Source: an uncultured Lachnospiraceae bacterium (GTDB taxonomy: Bacteria > Bacillota > Clostridia > Lachnospirales > Lachnospiraceae). From it: a DNA stretch of 58,431 bases. The stretch covers positions 1-58,431 of the forward strand of contig CAJUIO010000011.1 of NCBI GenBank assembly GCA_910586025.1, read 5' to 3'. Under the pieces are notes generated by a model. The model was given only the letters and a program-made list of their open reading frames with translations, ran no database searches and had not been told where the DNA came from. This document shows positions 17,889 through 26,855 of the stretch, piece after piece (the stretch's first letter is position 1; each line of letters starts with the position of its first letter). A program made the translations under genes and the position numbers.

Positions 17889-19640
17889 GTGAAAAAGAAA
17901 TTATTAGCAGTCTTACTTGCTGCCAGCATGACATTGTCTTTAGCGGCATGCGGCGGCGGAAATGACACCAAAGGCGGAAGCGAGAGCGAAAGCAGCAATG
18001 CAGGTACCGAGCAGTCCGCTGAAACGGAGAAGGAAAGCAGCAGTGAGGAAGCGGAAGCTCCCACTGAGGAGGCTGCTGCGGATCCCAGCAACGGAGAGCT
18101 TGTGGACGGTAAGTTCGCAGAGACGAGAAAGATCGTTGTGGAAGTTTATGACCGCGGAAATGACGGCGGTTCCGATCCCACCAACAATATGTACACCAAG
18201 TACATTCAGGACGGTATGATGGAGCGTTACAATGTTGAGGTGGAATTTAAGGGTGTGTCCCGTTGGACAGAGGTGGAAGACATCAATAACCTTCTGGCGG
18301 CAGGAGATGCGCCGGATATCTGTGTTACCTACAGCTATCCCACAATCCAGACCTATGCTGCCATGGGCGGAGTGCAGGATCTGAGCGGATATGTGGAGGA
18401 TTATAAGGAGCTTCTTCCCAATCTGTGGGATTTCCTTGGCGAGACTAACATTTACTGGGACAAAGAGCCCTCTACCGGAGCTCTGTATGCGATTGAGGCA
18501 AGACGTGCGTCCACAAACCGTATCGCTACCTTCGTTCGCAGGGACTGGCTTGAGAAGCTGAACATTCCTGAGCCTACAACGCGTCAGGAGTTTGAAGACA
18601 TGCTGATCGCTTTCCGTGATAATGCGGAAACACTGCTTGGCGCAGATGCGGATAAGATGATTCCTTTCTCCATCAGCTATGACGTGGGCTGGAGAGCGGC
18701 AACGATTATCGAGTCCTTCAGGGATCCCGACATCACTGACAGAGAGAACTATATTAATGGTTTTGACGACAGAGGAATCACTCAGGAAGGAACCAAGGAA
18801 GCGATCCGTCTGTTGAACAAGTGGTACAATGACAATCTGATCTGGAAGGATTTCGCTCTGTATGGAAGCGGAGACACCACTGAGGGTGATTTACAGAAGT
18901 CCGGATATGTGGGCGCATTTATCGGAAACTGGGATGATCCTTTCAGAAACGGTGAGGACAGTGTGCAGCTTAATCTGGAAAGACTGGTGAGCCCGGATGC
19001 GGCTTACATCGCTGTTGACTGTTTTGAGGACAGCAAGGGCGGATATACAAAATATGCTTATGGTTCCACAGACCGTAAGATCTTCTTCCCTACAACAAAC
19101 GATGAGCCTTTGGCATCCATGCTGTATCTTGAATTCATCACTACTCCGGAAGTGATTGAATATCTGCAGATCGGAGACGAGGGCGTTACGCACAACAAGC
19201 TTGAGGGCGGCGCAGTGGAAGTGATTGCTGCCACAGGCGATGCGATTCAGAACTCAGGATTTAACCTGGATTACACGATTACCTGTAATGGTCTTCAGCT
19301 GGTAGATGATGAAGCTACAAAGAAGTCAATCGCATATTCTTACAGCGGAATCGCTCCGGAGCTGATTGAGAAGGCTGATAAGGTTGCCAATACGGATGCC
19401 CGCTCAAGCAAGAACGTACAGGTGGGAACCATCGAGGCCGAGGAAGGTATCGGAACGGCGCTTGGTGAGAAGAGAGATATCATCTATGATAACGCTGTTA
19501 TCGCTCCTGTTGACAGCTTTGACCAGGTATGGGATGATGGGGTTGCTGATTACCTTAAGTCCGGCGGTCAGGCGATCATGGATGAGCGCGCTGAGAAGTG
19601 GGTAGCTACTTACGGCGACGTGGATATGCTTCCCGAATAA
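17889..19640 (+). CDS. Extracellular solute-binding lipoprotein of the second LplBC importer
   Basis: This 583-aa lipoprotein has signal peptide MKKKLLAVLLAASMTLSLAAC with lipidated Cys21, then a linker rich in Ser, Glu and Ala before the type-2 binding fold (LAAGDAPDICVTYS region at about 138-151). It begins with GTG, preceded by AAAGGAGGATTAGAA. It should sit on the outer face of the membrane and hand an oligosaccharide to the two permeases upstream. Its place after the GH3/GH67 operon points to xylo-oligosaccharides carrying glucuronic acid, an inference from context only. Confidence 0.88.
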   Translation: MKKKLLAVLLAASMTLSLAACGGGNDTKGGSESESSNAGTEQSAETEKESSSEEAEAPTEEAAADPSNGELVDGKFAETRKIVVEVYDRGNDGGSDPTNNMYTKYIQDGMMERYNVEVEFKGVSRWTEVEDINNLLAAGDAPDICVTYSYPTIQTYAAMGGVQDLSGYVEDYKELLPNLWDFLGETNIYWDKEPSTGALYAIEARRASTNRIATFVRRDWLEKLNIPEPTTRQEFEDMLIAFRDNAETLLGADADKMIPFSISYDVGWRAATIIESFRDPDITDRENYINGFDDRGITQEGTKEAIRLLNKWYNDNLIWKDFALYGSGDTTEGDLQKSGYVGAFIGNWDDPFRNGEDSVQLNLERLVSPDAAYIAVDCFEDSKGGYTKYAYGSTDRKIFFPTTNDEPLASMLYLEFITTPEVIEYLQIGDEGVTHNKLEGGAVEVIAATGDAIQNSGFNLDYTITCNGLQLVDDEATKKSIAYSYSGIAPELIEKADKVANTDARSSKNVQVGTIEAEEGIGTALGEKRDIIYDNAVIAPVDSFDQVWDDGVADYLKSGGQAIMDERAEKWVATYGDVDMLPE

Positions 19641-19675
19641 AAAGTAAATTAAATAAGAACCGTAAGCGGTGAATC

Positions 19676-19703
19676 TGGCGCTCCCTTTTGGGAGCGCCAT
19701 TTT
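19676..19703 (+). terminator. Terminator after the second importer operon
   Basis: TGGCGCTCCC (19676-19685) pairs perfectly with GGGAGCGCCA (19690-19699) over a TTTT loop, followed by TTTT (19700-19703). It lies 36 bp after the binding-protein stop. Confidence 0.88.
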
Positions 19704-19765
19704 GAGTCTGATCTGTTGCAAGAGAGAGATTCTTGTACTATGATAGGAGCATAGGAGACATATGA

Positions 19766-20239
19766 ATGGAGAGGGAAGAGAGTATGAAATATTTGGCAGT
19801 GATATTAGGCATATTCGGGTTAGAAACCGGAATCAAAAATTATATAGAGAGGAATAAGGAGGAGGGCTCGCAGGATCTAAAATGCGGAGGTGCTCTGATC
19901 ATCCGAAGGCATCACAACAGGGGAGCTTTTCTGAATGCGGGACAGGAAAGGCAGAAGGCGGTGATGATTATTTCTGTTTTGCTTGCCGCACTGCTTACGG
20001 TTCTTTATGTAATTACCCTTGGACATGCGGGAAAGGGGCTTCTCAAATGGGGGTTAACGCTGCTGCTTGGCGGCGCTTACACGAACACATACGACAGAGT
20101 CGCAAGAAAGTACGTGGTGGATTATGTGAGCTTTAACGTGCCTTTTCGGTGGTTTAGGCGGATTATTTTTAATATTGGGGATTTCTGTATTATGATCGGG
20201 GCCTTAATGAGCGTTCTGGGTTATTGTTCTGCGGAATAG
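19766..20239 (+). CDS. Signal peptidase II (LspA)-like membrane protein
   Basis: This protein of about 157 aa carries degenerate LspA signatures in the right order: NRGAFLNAG (cf. NxGaAF), GGAYTNTYDRVARKYVVDYVSF (cf. GGAxxNxxDRxxxGxVVDF) and FNIGD (cf. FNxAD). The two catalytic aspartates, VVDY and NIGD, are both present. Four hydrophobic stretches fit the fold. It is unlike a housekeeping LspA in having Arg-Lys where the family has Leu-Gly and no lipoprotein-processing neighbours. The start at 19766 has AGGAGA 8 bp before; an inner ATG at 19784 is also possible. It may be a paralogue that cleaves a special substrate or has lost activity. Confidence 0.65.
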   Translation: MEREESMKYLAVILGIFGLETGIKNYIERNKEEGSQDLKCGGALIIRRHHNRGAFLNAGQERQKAVMIISVLLAALLTVLYVITLGHAGKGLLKWGLTLLLGGAYTNTYDRVARKYVVDYVSFNVPFRWFRRIIFNIGDFCIMIGALMSVLGYCSAE

Positions 20240-20259
20240 GAAATATTTTTAAATTCATG

Positions 20260-20312
20260 TTGACAAAAGCTCATAATAGTATTATTGTATTAATTAGATA
20301 GTACAATAATAC
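20260..20312 (+). promoter_or_regulatory. Promoter and 11-bp inverted-repeat operator of the gntR-ABC operon
   Basis: TTGACA (20260-20265) and TATTGT (20283-20288) are 17 bp apart. GTATTATTGTA (20279-20289) and its exact complement TACAATAATAC (20302-20312) form an inverted repeat whose left half covers the -10. This is the expected arrangement for autorepression by the YtrA-type regulator encoded 19 bp downstream. Confidence 0.8.
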
Positions 20313-20330
20313 AGAGAAAGGAAGGATTCT

Positions 20331-20702
20331 ATGGCATGGAATTTAGATTCTGACCGACCCATCTATTCACAGATCCTGGAGCGGATCCAGATGCAGATAG
20401 CTGCAGGAATATATGAGCCTGGAGAGAAGATACCCAGTGTGAGGGAATTGGCGGCAGACGCAGGTGTCAATCCCAACACTATGCAGAAAGCGCTTGCGGA
20501 ATTAGAGCGCCGTAATCTTGTGGTAACGCTGAGGACCAGCGGGAGAGTAGTTACGGAGGACTTAAACATGATCAGAGAAACTAAGAACCAGTTGGCGAAG
20601 GAGCAGATTGATGATTTTTTGAAGAGGATGAAGGCCCTTGGTTTCGAACGTGAAGACATTTTGATTATGCTGAAAAAGGAGACTGGAGGGGAGAGTGCAT
20701 GA
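20331..20702 (+). CDS. GntR-family repressor, YtrA type
   Basis: This 123-aa protein is a short GntR regulator: a winged helix-turn-helix (PIYSQILERIQMQIAAGIYEPGEKIPSVRELA, then NPNTMQKALAELERRNLV) followed by only a small C-terminal helical region, as in YtrA. YtrA proteins repress an ABC exporter operon that usually responds to cell-wall stress. The gene overlaps the ABC ATPase gene by 4 bp (ATGA) and has a palindromic site in its own promoter. Confidence 0.93.
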   Translation: MAWNLDSDRPIYSQILERIQMQIAAGIYEPGEKIPSVRELAADAGVNPNTMQKALAELERRNLVVTLRTSGRVVTEDLNMIRETKNQLAKEQIDDFLKRMKALGFEREDILIMLKKETGGESA

Positions 20703-21400
20703 GCGGATTGGTAGAAATCAGGAATTTGACCAAGGTATACGAAAAGAAAAGGACGGCCCTGGACGGACTGAATCTTGTGATACCCAGGGGAAAGATTGTA
20801 GGACTTCTCGGGCCTAATGGGAGCGGCAAGACCACGCTGATCAAGATATTGAACGGGCTTCTGGTTCCGACCGGCGGGCAGGTTCTCATAAACGGGGCGG
20901 TGCCCGGTGCGCAGACAAAGGCCAGGATATCTTATCTTCCGGAACGCACCTACTTTCAGAATAGTATGCGTGTGAAGGAGCTGCTTGAATATTTTGCGGA
21001 TTTTTATGAAGATTTCAGAATGGAGAGGGCCAGGGAGATGCTTTTGTCCCTTCATATCAACGAGAATGACAGGATTAAGAGCCTGTCAAAGGGAACCAGG
21101 GAAAAGGTACAGCTGATTCTGGTAATGAGCCGTGATGCGGATCTGTATGTGCTGGATGAGCCTATAGCTGGCGTGGATCCGGCGGCGAGAGACTATATTA
21201 TCAAGACAATTATAAAAAATTACAACGAGAAGGCGACAGTGCTCTTATCCACCCATCTGATTTCGGACATTGAGAATATTCTGGACGAGGTAATCTTCAT
21301 CAGAGAAGGCAGACTGCTTCTCCAGACAACGGTGGAGGAGATCAGGGAAGTAAAGGGCAAGAGCGTGGATTCCTATTTCAGGGAGGTATTCGCATGTTAG
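20699..21400 (+). CDS. ABC transporter ATPase subunit (YtrB-like)
   Basis: This 233-aa ATPase has Walker A GPNGSGKTT, signature LSKGTREKVQ and Walker B LYVLDEPIAGVDP, in a compact one-domain form typical of export-type ABC systems. The start codon overlaps the stop of the GntR gene, and the permease gene overlaps its own end by 7 bp, so the three are translationally coupled. It powers the membrane protein encoded next. The substrate is unknown; antibiotic-peptide sensing or detoxification is the usual role of YtrA-controlled transporters. Confidence 0.92.
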   Translation: MSGLVEIRNLTKVYEKKRTALDGLNLVIPRGKIVGLLGPNGSGKTTLIKILNGLLVPTGGQVLINGAVPGAQTKARISYLPERTYFQNSMRVKELLEYFADFYEDFRMERAREMLLSLHINENDRIKSLSKGTREKVQLILVMSRDADLYVLDEPIAGVDPAARDYIIKTIIKNYNEKATVLLSTHLISDIENILDEVIFIREGRLLLQTTVEEIREVKGKSVDSYFREVFAC

Positions 21401-22215
21401 GAAAATTATTGAAGCATGAATGGAAGTCGGTTTGGAAAATTCCCACAATTCTGCTCTGCGTTCTGATGGGGCTGGCAGTTCTGGCAGGATTGGGATTTGC
21501 ATCCCCGATCTGGGACAGCGGTTTGGAAGGATTGGGAGTGCTGGCGGTATTGAGCTGGATGGTGTTTTATTTTGCCATTATGGGAGTGAGTGTGGGAATT
21601 ATGCTGTATCTGGCGGTACGCTTTTACAGGAGTATGTTTACGGATGAGGGATATCTGACCCATACCCTTCCTGTGACCACGAGACAGCTTTTGTTCTCCA
21701 AGGTACTGGTTATGGCGGCCTGGATTTTTCTGTCCATGGTGGGAATCTTCATCAGCATTATGATTGCGGGCGGTATAGCTGTATTGTTTCTTATGTGTCA
21801 GGAGTTTAGCTGGAGAGAGATGAGGGAATTGCTGTATATGCTGCAGCAGATGGTCAGCAGCCAGATCGGAATTCGTTTTGCGTCATTTTTTGCAGGAATA
21901 TTGTTTATGATACCTGCGATGATCGTGTACGGAACGATGATGATCGTAGGATCCATTTCTATTGGTCAGATGGTATCTAAGCATAAGGTGCTCGGTTCTA
22001 TCGGCGCTTACTTTGCACTCAGCACGGTGGTACAGATTATTTCCATGGTGATTGTCATGCCTATGCTGTTCTATCACATTGTCAATGGTACGGAGAATGT
22101 CTTTGACATCCTTACACCCACCTATTGGATTATGGGGCTGCTGGAGTGTGTGTTGGCTGTCGGGTTGTATTTCCTGAGTGAATATCTCATCAGAAGGCGG
22201 TTGAATCTGGATTAG
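21394..22215 (+). CDS. ABC transporter membrane subunit of the YtrA-controlled operon
   Basis: This 273-aa protein has about six hydrophobic segments and begins MLGKLLKHEWKSVWK, a start common to ABC-2-type permeases next to YtrB-like ATPases. GGGAGG precedes the ATG, which lies inside the end of the ATPase gene. It has no recognisable catalytic motif. It should form the membrane channel with the ATPase; the cargo is not deducible. Confidence 0.85.
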   Translation: MLGKLLKHEWKSVWKIPTILLCVLMGLAVLAGLGFASPIWDSGLEGLGVLAVLSWMVFYFAIMGVSVGIMLYLAVRFYRSMFTDEGYLTHTLPVTTRQLLFSKVLVMAAWIFLSMVGIFISIMIAGGIAVLFLMCQEFSWREMRELLYMLQQMVSSQIGIRFASFFAGILFMIPAMIVYGTMMIVGSISIGQMVSKHKVLGSIGAYFALSTVVQIISMVIVMPMLFYHIVNGTENVFDILTPTYWIMGLLECVLAVGLYFLSEYLIRRRLNLD

Positions 22216-22245
22216 GCAGGTCAGGAAAGGCATGCCAGGACAGAA

Positions 22246-22273
22246 AAAAGCCCCGGATTTTTCCGAGGCTTTT
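22246..22273. terminator. Bidirectional terminator between convergent operons
   Basis: AAAAGCCCCGGA (22246-22257) pairs with TCCGAGGCTTTT (22262-22273) with one mismatch. Runs of A before and T after the stem make it usable from both strands, and it lies between the ABC permease stop and the carbamate kinase stop. Confidence 0.8.
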
Positions 22274-22284
22274 CGTCCGTTAAA

Positions 22285-23220
22285 TTATAATGTAATGGTC
22301 GTGCCGGCCTTATTCTTAAGCGCCTGTCCCACGGAGTCGATAGATGTGATCAGAGCGCTTCCGTTTTTATTCACAGACAGATATGCGATGGCAGCCTCGA
22401 TTTTGGGAAGCATGGTTCCCTCCTCGAACTGTCCTTGTCTGATCATTTCCTCCGCCTGAGAAACAGTAAGCTTTGAGAGCGCTTCCTGACGGCCTGTTCC
22501 GAAATCACGGTAAACATTGGGAACGGAGGTCAAGATGATAAGCTCGTCAGCCATCAGATCCCCGGCAAGCTTTCCCGCTATGGCATCCTTCTCGATCACT
22601 GCGGAAGCGCCCTTTAACGCATGCTTCTGTTCTATGACGGGAATTCCGCCGCCGCCGCAGGCAATCACGATCTGCCCGGCATCCGCAAGCGTGCGGATCG
22701 CTTCGATCTCGACGATCTCGATTGGCTTTGGTGCGGCGATGATCCGGCGAAAGCCTTTACCGGGCTCTTCCCTCACATAATTACCCTTCTTGATCTCAAA
22801 TTCAGCGTCCTCGGCTGACATGTGACGGCCAATCTGCTTTGTGGGTTCATAAAAAGCATCATCATAGGGATCCACTGTGACCTGTGTTAGTATTGTGGAA
22901 ACTGTTCTGCCGATTCCTCGGCCAAGAAGCTCCGCTTTCAGGGAATTCTGAATATCATAACCCACATATCCCTGGCTCATGGCGCTGCATACGCACATGG
23001 GGGCGGGGGTATAGTCAGTGTAGACGCGGCGCAGCTCAGACATGGCCTTGTGGATCATGGAAATCTGGGGGCCGTTGCTGTGTGTGATAGTCAGCTGATA
23101 TCCGGCTTCCACAAGGTCAGCCAGAGCTCTGGCTGTTACTTTGACTGCGTCTAACTGCTCTAAAGTGGTGTATCCCAGGGCCTTATGACCCAGGGATACC
23201 ACTGCTTTTCTATAATTCAT
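22285..23220 (-). CDS. Carbamate kinase-like protein with altered N-terminal motif
   Basis: This 311-aa amino-acid-kinase-fold protein matches carbamate kinase in length and in motifs such as AMSQGYVGYDIQNSL, VACGGGGIPV, EKDAIAGKLA and PKIEAAIAYL. Carbamate kinase makes ATP from carbamoyl phosphate. The first glycine motif, normally ALGGNAL, reads SLGHKALG here, and THGNGPQVG reads THSNGPQIS. The changes lie in regions that contact phosphate, so activity or substrate may differ. It lies 26 bp after a chemoreceptor gene in the same direction, and no arcA or arcB gene is present. It is probably intact and conserved, but I would not assume the textbook reaction. Confidence 0.85.
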   Translation of the reverse strand: MNYRKAVVSLGHKALGYTTLEQLDAVKVTARALADLVEAGYQLTITHSNGPQISMIHKAMSELRRVYTDYTPAPMCVCSAMSQGYVGYDIQNSLKAELLGRGIGRTVSTILTQVTVDPYDDAFYEPTKQIGRHMSAEDAEFEIKKGNYVREEPGKGFRRIIAAPKPIEIVEIEAIRTLADAGQIVIACGGGGIPVIEQKHALKGASAVIEKDAIAGKLAGDLMADELIILTSVPNVYRDFGTGRQEALSKLTVSQAEEMIRQGQFEEGTMLPKIEAAIAYLSVNKNGSALITSIDSVGQALKNKAGTTITL

Positions 23221-23246
23221 GACAAAGAATACCTTTCTTTGAGGTC

Positions 23247-25001
23247 TTAATCCAGACTGATCATCTCGGATGCCCTGTTATTCCTGTATGAAGCCGTATT
23301 GGAACCGCTGGAAACGCCCTGAGCGTACTCGGCTCTGAGAATAAACTTCGAAACGAGGTTCTTCAGCATCTCAGCCTGGCTGGAAAGCTCTTCGCTGGCT
23401 GCGGCACTTTCCTGTGCTGTTGCGGAATTGGTCTGAACCACGCTGGAAATCTGATCCACACCCACGGTAACCTGTTCCACGGCACCTGCCTGTTCCTCGG
23501 CCGCTGCGGCAATCATATCCACCTTGGTGGAGACGGTGCGGACACCCTCGACTACCTTCACCAGGGATTTGGCCGTTGAATTTGCAATTTCCGTACCGCG
23601 GTTGACCGCCTTGATGGAGCTCTCGATCAGTTCGGCGGTATCCTTGGAAGCCTCCGTACTCTTGCCTGCAAGACTGCGCACCTCATCCGCAACCACTGCA
23701 AAGCCTTTGCCGGCGGTACCGGCTCTGGAGGCCTCCACGGATGCGTTGAGAGCAAGTATATTTGTCTGGAATGCGATACTTTCGATAGTTTTGATGATGT
23801 TGCCGATCTGGTTGGAGGTGCGTGTGATTTCCTCCATGGCGTTCATCATTTCCTGCATCTGCTTGTTGCAGGTTTCCACTTCGTCCTCGGCCGTGTTGGA
23901 CTGTTTTCTTGCGACCGCGGCATTTTCAGCGGTATCCTTAACCTGAGAGGAGATGCCTGCAATGGTGGAAGCGAGCTCCTCCACGGCGGATGCCTGCTCG
24001 GTAGCTCCCTGTGAGAGCGCCTGGGCTCCGTCGGACACCTGGCCTGCTCCGGCCGCAACCTGGTCGGCGCTGGCATTGATCTGTCCAAGGGTGGAGCTTA
24101 GGCCGCGGTTAAGCTTGCGGATGGAGGACAGCAGGCTCTGGAAGCTGCCCACATAATTATCTTCTGCATTTGTGCGGACATCGAAGTTTCCGTCCGCCAT
24201 TTCGCTTAAGAGTCTGGAGGCATCGGAGATAACGGATTCCAGAATAACCGTCATATTCCGGAAAGCATCAGCAAGCTTGCCAAGCTCATCCCTTGACTGA
24301 TAAGTTATGGAAAAATCAAAATTGCCGCCTACAATCTTCTCGGCGGATTTTTCCAGCTCCCGCAAGGGGCGGGTAATTGCGCTTGTAAGGTATGTAGAGA
24401 GAACCAGAGTGATAACCAGTGCGCCTCCCGCCATACCAAGCAGAAGCGCCTCCAGCATGTCCTGCATGGAAACGGTGTTGAGATAATCGGTCTCTGCATT
24501 CTGTTCCGCCACGGCGCTGATCTGGATCAGAGTGTTTACCGCCTCCTCCACCAGGGGCTGATACTCGTCAAGAAGCATGTCCTGCGCCTTTTCATTGTCG
24601 GTCTGCGCCGTCTTGATTACCGTATCCTGCATTTCTACCGCCTCGGTGATATAGGTGGCGAAAGAATTGAGGAGCTCGGTATCTCCCGTGAAATTGTCAA
24701 AAAGCCAGTTGCCGTTTTCCTGCAGGCCATCCAGCTCCTTCTGCATGTCGGCCATATAGACTTCGATCTTGGACGCATCATCCTCGATCGTGATAAAGGT
24801 GAGATCCTTTACGATGATCTGCAGACCGCGGCGCATATTCATAACCTTGTTGGTAATCTGATAGCCAACATTATAGAACTGTGAATATTTTGCCGCATTT
24901 TGCTTCAACCCTGTGGTTGCAACTGCCACTGTTCCAATGAACAGCAGGATGATGAGCATAAATGTTACCAGTAGCTTTGTTCGGATCTTTAGATTTTTCA
25001 T
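23247..25001 (-). CDS. Methyl-accepting chemotaxis protein
   Basis: This 584-aa chemoreceptor has a membrane segment at about 10-30, an extracellular four-helix-bundle sensor to about 185, a second membrane segment at about 190-212, a HAMP domain (TRPLRELEKSAEKIVGGNFDF) and a long cytoplasmic coiled coil with the signalling tip (EVRSLAGKSTEASKDT). It relays ligand binding to CheA/CheW. The C-terminus shows no CheR-binding pentapeptide. The ligand is unknown. The carbamate kinase-like gene lies 26 bp downstream, so the two probably share a transcript. Confidence 0.95.
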   Translation of the reverse strand: MKNLKIRTKLLVTFMLIILLFIGTVAVATTGLKQNAAKYSQFYNVGYQITNKVMNMRRGLQIIVKDLTFITIEDDASKIEVYMADMQKELDGLQENGNWLFDNFTGDTELLNSFATYITEAVEMQDTVIKTAQTDNEKAQDMLLDEYQPLVEEAVNTLIQISAVAEQNAETDYLNTVSMQDMLEALLLGMAGGALVITLVLSTYLTSAITRPLRELEKSAEKIVGGNFDFSITYQSRDELGKLADAFRNMTVILESVISDASRLLSEMADGNFDVRTNAEDNYVGSFQSLLSSIRKLNRGLSSTLGQINASADQVAAGAGQVSDGAQALSQGATEQASAVEELASTIAGISSQVKDTAENAAVARKQSNTAEDEVETCNKQMQEMMNAMEEITRTSNQIGNIIKTIESIAFQTNILALNASVEASRAGTAGKGFAVVADEVRSLAGKSTEASKDTAELIESSIKAVNRGTEIANSTAKSLVKVVEGVRTVSTKVDMIAAAAEEQAGAVEQVTVGVDQISSVVQTNSATAQESAAASEELSSQAEMLKNLVSKFILRAEYAQGVSSGSNTASYRNNRASEMISLD

Positions 25002-25104
25002 GGTTGTCCCCCAATGTGTATTAATATAATTAATGTTGATTATAATCGATTCTTATCAATATGTCTACTCAAAGTTTAAACTGGAGACGGCCGGCAGGAA
25101 TAAG

Positions 25105-25133
25105 TTGCAAGGAGGTGGTGTTTGTGATATGAT
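25105..25133 (+). promoter_or_regulatory. Promoter of the metNIQ operon, with a cre-like site downstream
   Basis: TTGCAA (25105-25110) and TATGAT (25128-25133) are 17 bp apart, 54 bp before the metN start. TTGAAAGCGCTTTTAA (25140-25155), just past the -10, is close to the CcpA cre consensus and nearly palindromic, so catabolite control is possible. I saw no SAM riboswitch or T-box in the leader of about 185 bp. Confidence 0.6.
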
Positions 25134-25186
25134 ACGGAGTTGAAAGCGCTTTTAAGGGCACTATTAAGATGAAGGAATGAATCTAA

Positions 25187-26200
25187 ATGGAAGCTGTCAT
25201 TCAGGTAAAAGACGTAACCAAAACTTTTCTGGGTAAAGACAATACAGTTGAGGCTTTAAAGGGGATCAGCCTTGATATACATAAGGGGGAGATCTACGGG
25301 ATTATCGGCATGAGCGGTGCGGGGAAATCCACGCTGGTGAGATGTCTGAATTTTCTGGAGAGACCCACCTCGGGAACCGTGTGTATAGAGGGCAGGGATT
25401 TGTCCTCGCTGAAGGAGGGAGAACTCAGGAGAATCAGAACAGAGATCGCCATGATCTTCCAGCATTTCAATCTTCTGATGCAGAGGACGGTTCTCGACAA
25501 TATCTGCTTTCCGCTGGAGATCACGGGCTCTTCCCGGAAGGCCGCAAGGAAGCGGGCCGGCGAGCTGCTTGAGATCGTGGGTCTTTCCGAGAAGGCAAAG
25601 GCCTATCCGGCTCAGCTTTCAGGAGGACAGAAGCAGAGGGTTGCCATCGCCAGGGCGCTGGCGAATAACCCCAAGATCCTTCTGTGTGACGAGGCGACAA
25701 GTGCGCTGGATCCTACTACCACCAAGTCCATTCTTGCCCTTCTGAAAGAGATTAATGAAAAATACGGGATTACAATTGTCATCATTACGCACGAGATGGC
25801 GGTGGTTCAGGAGATCTGCACTCACGTTGCCATTATAGATTCCGGATTTCTCGCGGAGACGGGAACCGTGGAGGAGGTTTTTTCCAGGCCAAAGAGCGCT
25901 GCGGCCAAAAAACTGGTGTTCCAGGGAGAGGGAAAGCAATATCAGGAAATGCAGGGAAAGCGCTGTATCCGTATTGTGTTTACCAGTAATTCCTCCTTTG
26001 AACCGGTTATTGCGAATATGGTGATCGCCTGCAAGGCTCCGGTTAATATTCTGCTTGCGGATACCAGGGATATCGGGGGCGTGGCCCACGGACAGATGAT
26101 TCTGCAGCTTCCGGAGGATCAGGTGACTGCGGAGAAAATGATCCGGTATCTGAAGGAGAGAAAGCTGGAAGTGGAGGAGCTTAAAGGTTATGTGGGATAG
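25187..26200 (+). CDS. metN: Methionine ABC transporter ATPase MetN
   Basis: This 337-aa importer ATPase has Walker A GMSGAGKST, signature LSGGQKQRV, Walker B ILLCDEATSALDP and a C-terminal NIL domain (about 260-337) that binds methionine and inhibits transport when the pool is full. It energises the MetI/MetQ system encoded downstream. The stop overlaps the start of metI by 11 bp. The leader is weakly conserved but includes a good promoter. Confidence 0.95.
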   Translation: MEAVIQVKDVTKTFLGKDNTVEALKGISLDIHKGEIYGIIGMSGAGKSTLVRCLNFLERPTSGTVCIEGRDLSSLKEGELRRIRTEIAMIFQHFNLLMQRTVLDNICFPLEITGSSRKAARKRAGELLEIVGLSEKAKAYPAQLSGGQKQRVAIARALANNPKILLCDEATSALDPTTTKSILALLKEINEKYGITIVIITHEMAVVQEICTHVAIIDSGFLAETGTVEEVFSRPKSAAAKKLVFQGEGKQYQEMQGKRCIRIVFTSNSSFEPVIANMVIACKAPVNILLADTRDIGGVAHGQMILQLPEDQVTAEKMIRYLKERKLEVEELKGYVG

Positions 26201-26855
26201 TACGACAGTCAACATGCTGGTTGAAAATACATGGATCACTTTATATATGACGCTGATTTCCACTCTGATCGCATATGCTGTGGGACTGCCTCTGGGAGTG
26301 ATTCTGGTGGTCACGGCACCGGGAGGCTTAAAGCCCGCTGCGGTTATCTATAAGATACTTGACTTTGTGGTAAATATAGTAAGGAGCGTGCCCTTCCTGA
26401 TTCTGTTGATTGCGATCATGCCTGTGACCAAGCTGATCGTGGGGAAGAGCTATGGCCCTGCAGCCACTATCGTGCCTCTGGCCCTTGCGGCGGCGCCTTT
26501 TGTGGCCAGGCTGGTGGAATCCTCGCTTCTTGAGGTGGATCACGGGGTGGTTGAGGCGGCCCAGAGTATGGGCGCAGGCCTTTTTACCATTATATTCAAG
26601 GTGCTTCTGGCAGAGGCAAGAACATCGCTGATCGTGGGGGTGACGATTGCCCTTGGGACTATTCTCGGCTATTCGGCGATGGCGGGCGTGGTAGGCGGCG
26701 GCGGCCTTGGCAACATTGCCATTCAGTACGGCTACTACAGAAATGATCTGACGATTCTGTTCCTGACAGTGATTCTGCTGGTTCTTCTGGTGCAGATTCT
26801 GCAGATGATCGGAACCGGGCTTTCCAAGAAGCTGGATAAGAGGATTACCAGATAG
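26190..26855 (+). CDS. metI: Methionine ABC transporter permease MetI
   Basis: This 221-aa inner-membrane protein has five hydrophobic segments and the MetI-type loop EAAQSMGAGLFTIIFKVLLAEA that contacts MetN. The start overlaps metN by 11 bp, which implies translational coupling. It forms the channel of the MetNIQ methionine importer. Confidence 0.95.
   Translation: MWDSTTVNMLVENTWITLYMTLISTLIAYAVGLPLGVILVVTAPGGLKPAAVIYKILDFVVNIVRSVPFLILLIAIMPVTKLIVGKSYGPAATIVPLALAAAPFVARLVESSLLEVDHGVVEAAQSMGAGLFTIIFKVLLAEARTSLIVGVTIALGTILGYSAMAGVVGGGGLGNIAIQYGYYRNDLTILFLTVILLVLLVQILQMIGTGLSKKLDKRITR

Noticed and set aside
25002..25186. SAM riboswitch or T-box before metN
   Set aside because: No conserved S-box core, T-box sequence (TGGNACCGCG-like) or terminator/antiterminator pair was found in the short leader.
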